NCBI RefSeq assembly: GCF_001667315.1
Contig: NZ_LZHT01000116.1
Location: 1-59,594 of the forward strand
Source: Mycobacterium sp. 852002-10029_SCH5224772
GTDB lineage: Bacteria > Actinomycetota > Actinomycetes > Mycobacteriales > Mycobacteriaceae
Length of the DNA stretch: 59,594 nt
Reading direction: 5' to 3'
The first letter of the stretch is position 1; each line of letters begins with the position of its first letter. The translations under genes and the position numbers were made by a program. The notes under the pieces are model-generated. The model was not told the DNA's origin. It worked only from the letters and a program-made list of their open reading frames with translations, and searched no databases. Below are positions 21,583-30,730 of the stretch, one piece after another.

Positions 21583-21903
21583 TCATGGATGGTAGACCTT
21601 CCACGTCGATCCTGGCCCGGCGAGCTGACCAGTGCCAGCGTCGGCGGGAAAGCACGCGACCAAGTAGTCGTCAGGCGATATCGCCATTGCGTAGGGCCGG
21701 AATCCGGCACACGACGTGCCGATAGTTTGGACCCCGATCACCTTGCTCAAGTCATCGGTAGTCCAGTGGGGGTGGGTACCGGCGCCAGTGGCGCCATCAC
21801 AGATGCGATGGCCCCATCCAGGCAGCCAGGGACCGGGCCTTACGGATGCGATGCCGCGTTTCTCCGGCATCGCCTGCACGAGAACTACTGGGAATCTCGG
21901 CAT
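21583..21903 (-). pseudogene. Possible remnant of a secreted protein gene
   Basis: The 395-bp gap between the membrane protein and the EcsC gene holds a 106-codon minus-strand frame. Its C-terminal half looks protein-like (ISPDDYLVACFPADAGTGQL, then STWKVYHP), but its N-terminal half does not. There is no signal peptide or good ribosome site, and it overlaps the end of the EcsC gene. It may be the decayed 3' part of a small secreted protein gene. The rest of the gap shows nothing. Confidence 0.3.
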
Positions 21904-22976
21904 TCGGATACACCGTGTCCCCCATCGTCATCATCATCATCGAGAACGATGCCTTCGGATTCGAGGATGCCGATGACATCGATGGAGTCCTCGCCGTCGT
22001 CCTCAACCATGGCTTCGCCGACCTCGGCATCGATGACGACCGGCGCCAGGTCGCCGCCCTTCTCGTAAAGAAATCGCTCGCGGTAGGCCCAGTAAGCGGC
22101 CTTCGACACGTCATCGACCATCTTCCAGTTCAAGGCAGCCCCAATACCGACACCTGCGATCGGTACGAACTGCCCGAGCTTCCTCTTAGTGAGCCTTTGC
22201 CCGAACTTGGCAGCGAATTTTTGAGCGACCTTGACGAACGCCTGCTGATTGAGCTGCCGCCACGTCATGTTCGTGGCCAGGCTGCGAGTCAAAACGGCAA
22301 GCTGTTGGTAAGCAACAGCTTTCGCTGACGGCGTTGCGGCCATACCGAGCCCGATGATCTGCATCATGAAGACTTCTTCGGCCGGGTCGCGGGGATCGTA
22401 GCCGTAATAGAGGGCGCTATGAGCAACGATTCGACTGCACGCGATCAGGAGAGTGGCGACATCCGCACCTAGGGCACCCGCGATCGCTCCCAATCCGGGC
22501 GCGGCCCCGGCCCCCGCGCCCGCGACGGCGCCGACCGCGACTATCGCTTGTCCGCCGCCGACCGCCAGTCCGGCCGCGGCGCCCTCGGCGGCGGCGGATA
22601 CCGCATAGGTGTAATGCAGCCGCGTGAAGGAGGCCACCTTGTCAACGGCACTGAGATCCAGCCTGCGGATATCGTCCAGATGCTCGACCGGGTGGCCCTT
22701 CTTGGCGTAGGCCCGAACCACGCGGGCCTCCGACGTCGTCAGTTGACCGGTGCGGGTCATGAACTTCCCCGCGCCCTCGGCCGTCGCCTTGAGCACGGCG
22801 GCTCCGCTGTCTTTGACCTTGCCCGCACCAGGTGCCTTGAGCGCAGTGTCGTACCAGGCGCGTCCCTTGTCCTTGACCGACGCCGGGACCAGACTCCGCG
22901 GGGACCGGCGCAACTCGCGCTCCTTGTGCTCGCGCGCCTTCCCCAGTTGTCGCAACTCGTAGTCCGATAACCCCAC
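21885..22976 (-). CDS. EcsC-family protein
   Basis: A 363-residue protein. It has a charged N-terminus (about 1-60), a central hydrophobic Ala/Gly region (about 125-185, GAVAGAGAGAAPGLGAIAGALG) and a helical C-terminal part (GQRLTKRKLGQFVPIAGVGI, ALNWKMVDDVSKAAYWAYRERF) that matches the EcsC family of membrane-associated proteins of unknown function. A very acidic tail ends with a run of Asp residues (EGIVLDDDDDDGG). GTG start with GGGAGGG about seven bases upstream. It faces the glycine-zipper set and is preceded by the MFS gene 75 bp upstream. Confidence 0.75.
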   Translation of the reverse strand: MGLSDYELRQLGKAREHKERELRRSPRSLVPASVKDKGRAWYDTALKAPGAGKVKDSGAAVLKATAEGAGKFMTRTGQLTTSEARVVRAYAKKGHPVEHLDDIRRLDLSAVDKVASFTRLHYTYAVSAAAEGAAAGLAVGGGQAIVAVGAVAGAGAGAAPGLGAIAGALGADVATLLIACSRIVAHSALYYGYDPRDPAEEVFMMQIIGLGMAATPSAKAVAYQQLAVLTRSLATNMTWRQLNQQAFVKVAQKFAAKFGQRLTKRKLGQFVPIAGVGIGAALNWKMVDDVSKAAYWAYRERFLYEKGGDLAPVVIDAEVGEAMVEDDGEDSIDVIGILESEGIVLDDDDDDGGHGVSECRDSQ

Positions 22977-23051
22977 AACGCCCTCCCTCGTCGCCTATCA
23001 GCCCTCGCTATCACAGCACGTGGGGCCGGCGCTGCCGCGCAAGCGCATTCG

Positions 23052-24602
23052 TCAGCGTGTGAAGTCTGAAGGTCGAAATTTCCCCTCGGCCAGGTTCTTT
23101 TCGATTTCCTCCAGGCTTTTACCGGTGAGGTCGGGCATGCGGAAGAAGACGAAGATCCACGCCGCCACGTTGAACAACGCGTAGAGCCACATCGAGGGTC
23201 CGACCCCGATCGCATCGATGAGCGACAGCAGCGTCAGCGTGATGAGTAGGTTGGTCCCCCACAGCGTCGCCGAATGCACGGCGGTGCCCTCCGGTCGCAC
23301 CGCCAGCGGATAGGTCTCCGAGCCGGTCAGCCATCCCATCAGCTGCAGGCCGCCGGCATTGAACACCATGAAGGCGATCAGGCAGATCATGATGTAGGTG
23401 ATCACATCGTGACCGCTGTCGGCGGTGACGAAGATCAGGCCGAGCGCGAACAGGCTGATCGCCGCGCCCGGCACCATGATGAGGGTGAGCCGGCGCCGAC
23501 CGACTCGGTCGATAATGGCCAACCCGACCAGTTGGGCGATCACGTAGGTCGCACCCAACATCACCGACACCAGCAGAGCCACGGACCGGTACACGCCGTC
23601 GTCGGTCAAGATGGTCGGCGCGTAATAGATGATCATCTCGATGCCGCTGAGCTGGGTGAATACTGCGATGCCGCAGCCCAGGACCAGGGCCGGCCGCACC
23701 CACGCGTCGCGCAGCCCACTCCAGCCGCGGGTGCTGGCCTTGCGTTCCATGCGCGCGAGTTCGGTCGCTTCGTCCAGCTCGGCACCCACGTCGTACCCGT
23801 CGGGCCGGACCCGCTCCAACACGGCTCGTGCGGCGTCTCGATCATCTTGCTTGACCAGCCAGCGCGGACTCTCCGGGAGCCGCAGCAACAGCCACAGCAT
23901 GATCGCGGCGGGTACGCACGCGACTCCGGTCGGGCCCCGCCAGGAGACCGAGTCGAAGACCCCGACGAGGTTAGCGGCGAGGATGCCCACCCCGATGGCA
24001 ATTTGGAAGCACAGCACCAACCGCCCCCGGTAGGCGGACGGCGAGAGCTCGGCGACATACATCGGTGCCGTCTGCGTCGCCCCGCCGACCGCGAAGCCCA
24101 GGACCAGCCTTCCCAGCGACAGCACAACGACATCCGGCGCGTCGGCGCACCACAGCGCGCCGACGATGAACACCACCGCCAGCATCAACAGTGTGCCGCG
24201 CCGGCCGAACCGATCGGAAAGCCAGCTGCACGCCAGTGCCCCGACGATGGCGCCGAACAGGATGCTGGCGGCGACCACCTGCTTCCAGACCGCGGTGATG
24301 TTGAACTCCTCGGTCAGCTGCAATAGGGCCCAGGAGATGACACCGGTGTTGTAGCCGTAGAGCATGCCCGAGATCGCCGAGACGAGCGCGATGACGACCA
24401 CGGCGCTCGTCAGTTGCTTTCCCGCCTCCGCGCCGGCGCCAACTGCACTCTGCGACGCTTCCTCGTCAGCCGCATCTGTGCACTTCGCCGGGTCGGTCTC
24501 ATCGCGCAATTCCGCCATGCGACGCCGCTGGCTCGCCACCGTCAGAGCGTCATCGCTGGCCGCTGGCCACCATTCGCGGTATGCCGAATCGTCGGTGGCC
24601 AC
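23052..24602 (-). CDS. Sugar-porter (MFS) transporter, SugI-like
   Basis: A 516-residue, 12-helix transporter of the sugar porter family, proton-coupled in general. Hallmarks: GMLYGYNTGVISWAL in helix 1, SDRFGRRGTL, LGRLVLGFAVGG in helix 4, LPESPRWLVKQDD before the central loop, QLSGIEMIIYYAPTIL in helix 7 and DRVGRRRLTL. The final PETKG motif is replaced by DLTGKSLEEIEKNL. The N-terminal 60 residues are an unusual acidic cytosolic extension. GTG start with a weak ribosome site, so a later start is possible. The sugar is unknown; it could be hexose or inositol. Confidence 0.88.
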   Translation of the reverse strand: MATDDSAYREWWPAASDDALTVASQRRRMAELRDETDPAKCTDAADEEASQSAVGAGAEAGKQLTSAVVVIALVSAISGMLYGYNTGVISWALLQLTEEFNITAVWKQVVAASILFGAIVGALACSWLSDRFGRRGTLLMLAVVFIVGALWCADAPDVVVLSLGRLVLGFAVGGATQTAPMYVAELSPSAYRGRLVLCFQIAIGVGILAANLVGVFDSVSWRGPTGVACVPAAIMLWLLLRLPESPRWLVKQDDRDAARAVLERVRPDGYDVGAELDEATELARMERKASTRGWSGLRDAWVRPALVLGCGIAVFTQLSGIEMIIYYAPTILTDDGVYRSVALLVSVMLGATYVIAQLVGLAIIDRVGRRRLTLIMVPGAAISLFALGLIFVTADSGHDVITYIMICLIAFMVFNAGGLQLMGWLTGSETYPLAVRPEGTAVHSATLWGTNLLITLTLLSLIDAIGVGPSMWLYALFNVAAWIFVFFRMPDLTGKSLEEIEKNLAEGKFRPSDFTR

Positions 24603-25165
24603 TAGCAGAGCCGAACGTTGTAGCGGAGATGACGAACCCGGGGCTGATCGGCGAGCCGGCCGGACATCGTGATCGTCCCCCTACCCTGTGCTCGGCTTTC
24701 ATGGTCGCTCGCCGCGTCTCAGGGCCCGATGTCATAACCGGCGCCCCTGCTGTCACGGCAGGTGCGTGTCGTCCTGGCACGGTCAAGGTATTCGCGTATC
24801 GCGCGATTCTGCTCGGCTTGGTCGCTGATCTACCCAGGCGCGGCGCTCGGTGCGGGACCGCCGTTCGACTTCCATATCGATGCGGAAAAACGAGCCTGTC
24901 ACGAATTTTCTATTGGTCAAAGCTGACGTGCCTATCGAATTCCATTGTAGAAGAGCACTATTCGGCCGAAGGGTCAAGCGGGTGTGTTAAGCGCCACAAT
25001 CCAGCGAGTGGGTTCCGGTCCGCGATTGGCACCGTTCTGCGACCAACGAGATCAACCCTGATGAGCGGTACGCACCCAGCGCGCCCGTCCTTCTGAGCCA
25101 CGCGACCGACCCGCTCAGGGGTTGGCATCAGCAGACTGGCAGGTGCGGTCAGTACCATCAGTCCC
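24603..25165. other. 563-bp intergenic region, no supported gene
   Basis: This spacer separates the diverging MFS gene and the Thr-rich membrane protein. About 24880-24960 is much more A/T-rich than the surroundings and probably holds promoter elements. Open frames here lack ribosome sites and coding-like composition. No repeat, tRNA or mobile element was seen. Confidence 0.5.
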
Positions 25166-25699
25166 GTGGCATCCAACGGTCCACGCGATGACTTCCACAA
25201 CCGGCCGACGCAGCATGCCGACTTCGGCATGAGCGAGCCGCCGACCGGTGAAGTCCCGCCCCCGAACTTCCCGCCCCAGCCGCCCCACGGGTTCGAGCAG
25301 CCCCACGGCGTCGACCCGTTCGACCAGGAACCCGAGCCGACACCCTGGTATCGCAAGCCCGCGATGCTCATCGCCTGGCTGATCTCCGTCGTCATCCTGA
25401 TCGCCCTGATCGTGTTCGGCATCATCGAGCTCATTCACGACAACCAGTCCGTCAACCACGTGCCCAAGTCGACGACGAGCACCACCACGACAACAACAAC
25501 AAGCACGACGACGACCACCACCACCGGACCCAGCAGTAGCGCCGAAGAACAGCCCCCGGCCCAGCAGCCGACGCAGCAGCGGCCCACCGGACAACAAACG
25601 CAGCAGCCCACGCATCGCCACCATCTGCCGCAGCTGCCGCCGGTGATCACCATTCCGCAGGTGCCGACGGTCATCACGGTGCCGCCGGGCCTGCGTTAG
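25166..25699 (+). CDS. Single-pass membrane protein with Thr- and Gln/Pro-rich tail
   Basis: A 177-residue protein. The N-terminal 65 residues are Pro/Asp/Gln-rich and presumably cytosolic. One strong transmembrane helix (about 70-92, MLIAWLISVVILIALIVFGI) follows. An outside tail begins with a poly-Thr stretch (about 108-126), then Gln/Pro repeats (QQPTQQRPTGQQTQQPT), and ends ITIPQVPTVITVPPG. Low complexity prevents family assignment. It lies 95 bp upstream of the Hsp70-fold protein, whose tail is similarly Thr-rich, so the two may act at the same envelope site. GTG start. Confidence 0.72.
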   Translation: MASNGPRDDFHNRPTQHADFGMSEPPTGEVPPPNFPPQPPHGFEQPHGVDPFDQEPEPTPWYRKPAMLIAWLISVVILIALIVFGIIELIHDNQSVNHVPKSTTSTTTTTTTSTTTTTTTGPSSSAEEQPPAQQPTQQRPTGQQTQQPTHRHHLPQLPPVITIPQVPTVITVPPGLR

Positions 25700-25794
25700 C
25701 GAGTCGGCGCCAGGCCGGTCACGCTCGGCGACGCGGCGCCTGCGGCGCCCTAGACTCGCTGCAATCCACGGACAACCGACACAGGGGTACGGAC

Positions 25795-27471
25795 ATGAGC
25801 GAGGCGCTGGGGCTATCGATCGGGGTGGCCAACCTGGTGGCAGCCCGCGCCGGCAGCGCTCCGGTCACCCGCAGCTCGGTGCTGACCCTGTTCGAGCAGC
25901 GGCCCACTGAAGTTGGCCTGCCGGAAGAGAATCCGAACCTGACCGCACCCGGCCTGGTGTTGCGCGGGTTCGTCGAGCGGGTCGGCGACCGGGCCCCGTT
26001 GGTGGCCGCCGACGGCACCAAATACCTGGGCGCGGCGCTGACGGTCGAGGCGATCGAGGCGATGGCCCGCACGGTCGGCTACGGGACGCCGATCACCATC
26101 GCGGTGCCCGCCTACTGGTCCGACGACCAGTTCGCGGCGCTGCGTGAGGAGTTCTTCGCCCAATCCGACCTCGCGCGCGGCGGGGTCGCTCCGATGCTGG
26201 TGTCCGACGCCACGGCCGCGCTCGCGGCGCTGCGCGACACACCGGGATTCCCCGCCGACGGCGTCATCGCGCTGTGCGACTTCGGCGCCGGCGGCACCAC
26301 CGTCACGCTGATGGACGCCCGCGCCGGCTTTGCGCCCGCCGGCCCGGCCGTGCGGCACACCGATTTCTCCGGCGACGCGATCGATCAGCTCATCGTCGAT
26401 CACCTGCTGGCCTCCGATGTCAGCACCGCCGTCCTGGGGGGCAGCGCGCGGATGGGGTCGCAAACCCGCCTGCTCGACGCCTGCCGGCGCGCCAAGGAGC
26501 AGCTCTCGACGGCCCCGGTGAGCACCGTCGCGGGCGCTTCCGGTGAGGCCGCCCAACTGACCCGCACCGACTTCGAGCAACTGATCTCCCCGTCGCTGGA
26601 CCGGTTTGTCACCTCTCTCGAAGAAACGTTGCGGAGCAATGGGATTCCGAACGCCAACCTGCGCGGCGTGGCGATCGTCGGCGGCGGCGCGAGCATTCCG
26701 CTGATCGCCGCCCGGTTGTCGCAGCGCTTCGGCGTGCCGATCCGCAGCACGGCGCGGCCGGCGTCGCTGGCCGCCCTGGGCGCGGCGGCGCTCGGTGCGC
26801 AGTACGCGTCGGGGGGCGCTGAAACCGCCGCGGCCGCCGCCGTGGAGACACCGACTGAAATGGTCGGCACCGCGGGTGTCGGCGCGACCCAGGCCGCGTG
26901 GGCCGCCCAGGCCACCGACGTGGACGATGCGCTGGCGTGGTCACAAGACGCCGACGCCGACGAGCCGGTGCCCTACACCGGCCGCGACGCCACCGGCGAA
27001 TACGCCAGCGAGGCACGCGAATCCGAGTATCCCGCGCAGGGTGGGTTGCCCTGGTACAAGCGCACGGCGCTGGTGTTGACCGTGGCCGGGGCGGGGGTGG
27101 CGGTGCTGGTGGCCGTGGCGCTGGCGATCGGCCTGCTGATGACGAAGTCCACTCCGGCCCCTCCGTCGTCGCCGCCCCGCCCATCGGCACCGCCGCAGAC
27201 CGTGACCATCACCGGGCCCAATGACAGCACCACCGTCACCGTGGTTCCGGCCCCGCCACCGCCGTCCAGCGAGGCGCCGGCCACCACGACCACCACGACC
27301 GCGGCCCCGGAGCCGTCGACCACGACAACGACGACGCCTCCGCCGAGCACCACGACGACCACCAGCGCGCCACCCACCACCACATCGCAGGCGACCACCA
27401 CGACCGTGGCGCCGACGACGACGCGCGCGCGTCTGTTGCCGCCGATCTTCCAACCCCCATTCGGGCGCTGA
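25795..27471 (+). CDS. Membrane-anchored Hsp70/actin-fold protein with Thr/Pro-rich extracytoplasmic tail
   Basis: A 558-residue protein. Residues 1-345 form an Hsp70-like ATPase domain. The first phosphate motif is weakened (LGLSIGVANLVAARAG), but LCDFGAGGTTVTLMDAR (phosphate 2) and GVAIVGGGASIPLIAARL (adenosine motif) are intact. Gly/Ala and acidic linkers lead to one transmembrane helix (about 422-448). An outer tail follows, with repeated TTTT and PPPS stretches, ending LLPPIFQPPFGR. The architecture is that of Rv0312. There is no substrate-binding domain, so it is not a chaperone of the DnaK kind; a regulatory or cell-envelope role is inference. Confidence 0.8.
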   Translation: MSEALGLSIGVANLVAARAGSAPVTRSSVLTLFEQRPTEVGLPEENPNLTAPGLVLRGFVERVGDRAPLVAADGTKYLGAALTVEAIEAMARTVGYGTPITIAVPAYWSDDQFAALREEFFAQSDLARGGVAPMLVSDATAALAALRDTPGFPADGVIALCDFGAGGTTVTLMDARAGFAPAGPAVRHTDFSGDAIDQLIVDHLLASDVSTAVLGGSARMGSQTRLLDACRRAKEQLSTAPVSTVAGASGEAAQLTRTDFEQLISPSLDRFVTSLEETLRSNGIPNANLRGVAIVGGGASIPLIAARLSQRFGVPIRSTARPASLAALGAAALGAQYASGGAETAAAAAVETPTEMVGTAGVGATQAAWAAQATDVDDALAWSQDADADEPVPYTGRDATGEYASEARESEYPAQGGLPWYKRTALVLTVAGAGVAVLVAVALAIGLLMTKSTPAPPSSPPRPSAPPQTVTITGPNDSTTVTVVPAPPPPSSEAPATTTTTTAAPEPSTTTTTTPPPSTTTTTSAPPTTTSQATTTTVAPTTTRARLLPPIFQPPFGR

Positions 27472-27722
27472 CGCGAACGATTGCGGCTACGCGCGAAAAA
27501 GGGCCCCAGAAAAGGGTCACTCAGCGAAATTTGGTGGCGCTGATCACTCCGACAAACGTCACATCCGGCGAGGGGTATCAATCAGCAGGCCAGAGATACC
27601 GACGAACTCCCAAGTTAGGGCAGCCTTTCTCGCGCCCAAAGCCGCGAAGATGTAACTATGAGCGGGGCTTAAGCAGGCAAATAAGCACAGGCCGAATTAT
27701 CGATGCATTGGGGAGACCTTCT

Positions 27723-30701
27723 GTGACAACGCAGATGCTCATCAGGCTGGTCGTGGGCATGGGCATGACGCTGGTCGTGGCCGCGCTCGCCGCGCGACGG
27801 GTCCTGTGGCTGTTCAAGCTGATCACGGCCGGCAGGCCGGCCCCGGGGCACACCGACGAACCCGGCAAGCGAATCTGGGCCGAGGTCTCCGAAGTCTTCG
27901 GGCAGCGCCGCCTGCTCAAATGGTCGATCCCCGGCCTGGCGCACTTCTTCACGATGTGGGGCTTCTTCATCCTCCTCACGGTCTACATCGAGGCCTACGG
28001 GCTGCTCTTCCAGGATGACTTCCACATCCCGTTCATCGGGCGCTGGGACGCGCTGGGCTTCCTGCAGGACTTCTTCGCGACCGCCGTCTTCCTGGGCATC
28101 GTCACCTTCGCCATCATCCGTTGGATGCGCAGCCCGCGAGAGATCGGCCGCTCGTCACGGTTCTACGGCTCCCACACCGGCGGCGCCTGGCTGGTGCTGT
28201 TCATGATCTTCAACGTCGTCTTCACCTACGTGTTCGTGCGCGGAGCCGCGGTCAACAACGGCACGCTGCCCTACGGCAACGGCGCCTTCCTGTCGCAACT
28301 GTTCGGCGTCATCCTGCGTCCGCTGGGCCAGCCCGCCAACGAGATCATCGAGACGACGGCCCTGCTGCTGCACATCGCGGTCATGCTGGCGTTCCTGATC
28401 ATCGTGCTGCACTCCAAGCACCTGCACATCTTCACGGCGCCGATCAACGTGATCTTCAAGCGGCTGCCCGACGGGCTCGGGCCGCTGCTGCCGCTGGAGT
28501 ACGACGGCAAGCCGATCGACTTCGAAAACCCGCCCGACGACGCAACATTCGGGCGCGGCAAGGTCGAGGACTTCAGCTGGAAGGCCATGCTGGACTTCGC
28601 CACCTGTACCGAGTGTGGGCGCTGCCAGTCGCAGTGCCCGGCGTGGAACACCGGCAAGCCGCTCTCACCCAAGCTCGTCATCATGGACCTGCGCGACCAC
28701 TGGATGGCCAAGGCGCCCTACATCCTGGGCGACAAGGAGAGTCCCGCCGAGAACACGCCGGAGGGTGGACTCGGTGACAAGCTGGCCGGCGAGAAGCACG
28801 CCGAGGCCCACCACGTTCCCGAGTCAGGCTTCGGCCGCGTCATGGGCTCAGGCCCCGAGCAGGCCACCCGGCCGCTGGTCGGCACCGAGGAACAGGGCGG
28901 CGTCATCGACCCCGACGTGCTGTGGTCCTGCGTGTCCTGCGGCGCCTGCGTCGAGCAGTGCCCGGTGGACATCGAGCACGTCGATCACATCATCGACATG
29001 CGCCGCTACCAGGTGATGATGGAGTCCGAATTTCCCTCGGAGCTCTCGGTGCTGTTCAAGAACCTGGAAACCAAGGGCAACCCGTGGGGCCAGAACGCCT
29101 CCGACCGCACCAACTGGATCAACGAGGTCGACTTCGACGTGCCGGTCTACGGCGAGGACGTCGACAGCTTCGACGGCTACGAATACCTGTTCTGGGTGGG
29201 CTGCGCCGGCGCCTACGACGACAAGGCCAAGAAGACCACCAAGGCCGTCGCCGAACTGCTGGCCATCGCCGGGGTGAAGTACCTGGTGCTGGGTACCGGC
29301 GAGTCCTGCAACGGCGACTCCGCGCGCCGCTCGGGCAACGAGTTTTTGTTCCAGCAACTGGCCGCCCAGGCCGTCGAGACCCTGGACGGGCTGTTCGAGG
29401 GCACCGAGACCGTCGATCGCAAGATCGTGGTGACCTGCCCGCACTGCTTCAACACCCTGGGCAAGGAATACCGGCAGCTGGGCGCCAACTACAGCGTGCT
29501 GCACCACACCCAGCTGCTGAACCGGCTGACCCGGGACAACAAGCTGGTGCCGGTGACCCCGGTGTCCCAGAACATCACCTACCACGACCCCTGCTACCTG
29601 GGCCGGCACAACAAGGTCTACGAACCGCCGCGGGAGCTGATCGAGTCCTCCGGCGCGAACCTCACCGAGATGCCGCGACACGGCGAGCGCAGCTTCTGCT
29701 GTGGCGCCGGCGGCGCGCGGATGTGGATGGAAGAACACATCGGCAAGCGGATCAACCACGAGCGCGTCGACGAGGCGCTGGCCACCGGGGCCACCACGAT
29801 CGCCACCGCGTGCCCGTTCTGCCGGGTGATGATCACCGACGGTGTCAACGACCGGCAGGAAGAGGCCGGGCGCACGGGCGTCGAAGTGCTGGACGTCGCC
29901 CAGATCCTGCTCGCGTCTCTCGAGTACGACAAGGCGACACTGCCCGAAAAGGGCACGGCCGCCAAGGAAGCCGAGAAGCGGGCGGCTCAGGCGCCCAAGG
30001 CCGCGGCTGCCACGGCGACGGTGACCGCGCCCGCCGAGGAGGCCGAGGAGGCACCCGCCGAGACGGCCCCGAAGTCTGAGGCCGCGGCCGCGCCCGTGAA
30101 GGGGCTGGGCATCGCCGGGGGCGCCAAGCGTCCCGGGGCCAAGAAGGCCGCCCCGGCCGCAGAAGGCAAGGCCGAGGCCGCCGCACCTGCCGCGCCCGTG
30201 AAGGGGCTGGGCATCGCCGGCGGCGCCAAGCGTCCCGGGGCCAAGAAGGCCGCCCCGGCCGCAGAAGGCAAGGCCGAGACCGAGACCGAGACCGAGGCCA
30301 AGGCGCCCGCCGCGCCGGTGAAGGGCCTGGGCATCGCCGGGGGCGCCAAGCGTCCCGGCGCCAAGAAGGCCGCCCCGGCCGCCGAGGCCCCGAAGGCCGA
30401 TGCCGAGGCTCAGCCGGCCGACGCAACCCCCGAAGCCGCCCCCGAGGCCAAGGCGCCCGCCGCGCCGGTGAAGGGCCTGGGCATCGCGGCGGGCGCCAAG
30501 CGTCCCGGCGCCAAGAAGGCCGCCCCGGCAGCCGAGGCCCCGAAGGCCGATGCCGAGGCTCAGCCCGCCGACCAGGCACAGGTCGAGCCGGCTCCCGAAG
30601 CCGAGCCGGCAAAGGCAGCCGAGGGCGACGCAGCAAAGCCCACACCACCCGTTAAAGGTCTGGGCATCGCTCGTGGCGCGCGCCCACCGGGCAAACGTTG
30701 A
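27723..30701 (+). CDS. Iron-sulfur heterodisulfide-reductase-like membrane oxidoreductase (Rv0338c-like)
   Basis: About 992 residues. N-terminal transmembrane helices (about 1-250) form a NarI-like quinone or haem-binding region. Two 4Fe-4S motifs follow, CTECGRCQSQCP (Cys295 on) and CVSCGACVEQCP (Cys403 on). Two CCG-type domains have WVGCAGAYDD, CPHCFNTLGKEY, HDPCYLGRHNK and FCCGAGGARMW. The last 200 residues are an Ala/Lys/Pro-rich tail with five copies of VKGLGIAxGAKRPGAKK. It probably passes electrons between a cytosolic donor and menaquinone; M. tuberculosis Rv0338c is essential. The frame is open further upstream, but the GTG at 27723 begins the conserved MTTQMLIRLVVGMG. Confidence 0.9.
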   Translation: MTTQMLIRLVVGMGMTLVVAALAARRVLWLFKLITAGRPAPGHTDEPGKRIWAEVSEVFGQRRLLKWSIPGLAHFFTMWGFFILLTVYIEAYGLLFQDDFHIPFIGRWDALGFLQDFFATAVFLGIVTFAIIRWMRSPREIGRSSRFYGSHTGGAWLVLFMIFNVVFTYVFVRGAAVNNGTLPYGNGAFLSQLFGVILRPLGQPANEIIETTALLLHIAVMLAFLIIVLHSKHLHIFTAPINVIFKRLPDGLGPLLPLEYDGKPIDFENPPDDATFGRGKVEDFSWKAMLDFATCTECGRCQSQCPAWNTGKPLSPKLVIMDLRDHWMAKAPYILGDKESPAENTPEGGLGDKLAGEKHAEAHHVPESGFGRVMGSGPEQATRPLVGTEEQGGVIDPDVLWSCVSCGACVEQCPVDIEHVDHIIDMRRYQVMMESEFPSELSVLFKNLETKGNPWGQNASDRTNWINEVDFDVPVYGEDVDSFDGYEYLFWVGCAGAYDDKAKKTTKAVAELLAIAGVKYLVLGTGESCNGDSARRSGNEFLFQQLAAQAVETLDGLFEGTETVDRKIVVTCPHCFNTLGKEYRQLGANYSVLHHTQLLNRLTRDNKLVPVTPVSQNITYHDPCYLGRHNKVYEPPRELIESSGANLTEMPRHGERSFCCGAGGARMWMEEHIGKRINHERVDEALATGATTIATACPFCRVMITDGVNDRQEEAGRTGVEVLDVAQILLASLEYDKATLPEKGTAAKEAEKRAAQAPKAAAATATVTAPAEEAEEAPAETAPKSEAAAAPVKGLGIAGGAKRPGAKKAAPAAEGKAEAAAPAAPVKGLGIAGGAKRPGAKKAAPAAEGKAETETETEAKAPAAPVKGLGIAGGAKRPGAKKAAPAAEAPKADAEAQPADATPEAAPEAKAPAAPVKGLGIAAGAKRPGAKKAAPAAEAPKADAEAQPADQAQVEPAPEAEPAKAAEGDAAKPTPPVKGLGIARGARPPGKR
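30096..30695 (+). repeat. Five in-frame repeats coding for VKGLGIAxGAKRPGAKK in the tail of the Fe-S protein
   Basis: The copies begin at about 30096, 30198, 30318, 30468 and 30651, so the spacing grows from 102 to 120, 150 and 183 bp. The core of the first four is almost identical in DNA. The fifth is diverged (VKGLGIARGARPPGKR) and ends the protein. Variable Ala/Glu/Pro linkers separate them. Confidence 0.9.
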
Positions 30702-30730
30702 TCACAGTTTGACGCCGTCAGCAAATTTCA

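Noticed and set aside
24581..25096. Plus-strand frame in the MFS/Thr-rich protein spacer
   Set aside because: No ribosome site, mixed composition, crosses an A/T-rich promoter-like area, no recognisable motif.
27531..27722. Upstream 64 codons as part of the Fe-S reductase
   Set aside because: They do not look like protein, lack a ribosome site, and the conserved membrane N-terminus begins at the GTG at 27723.
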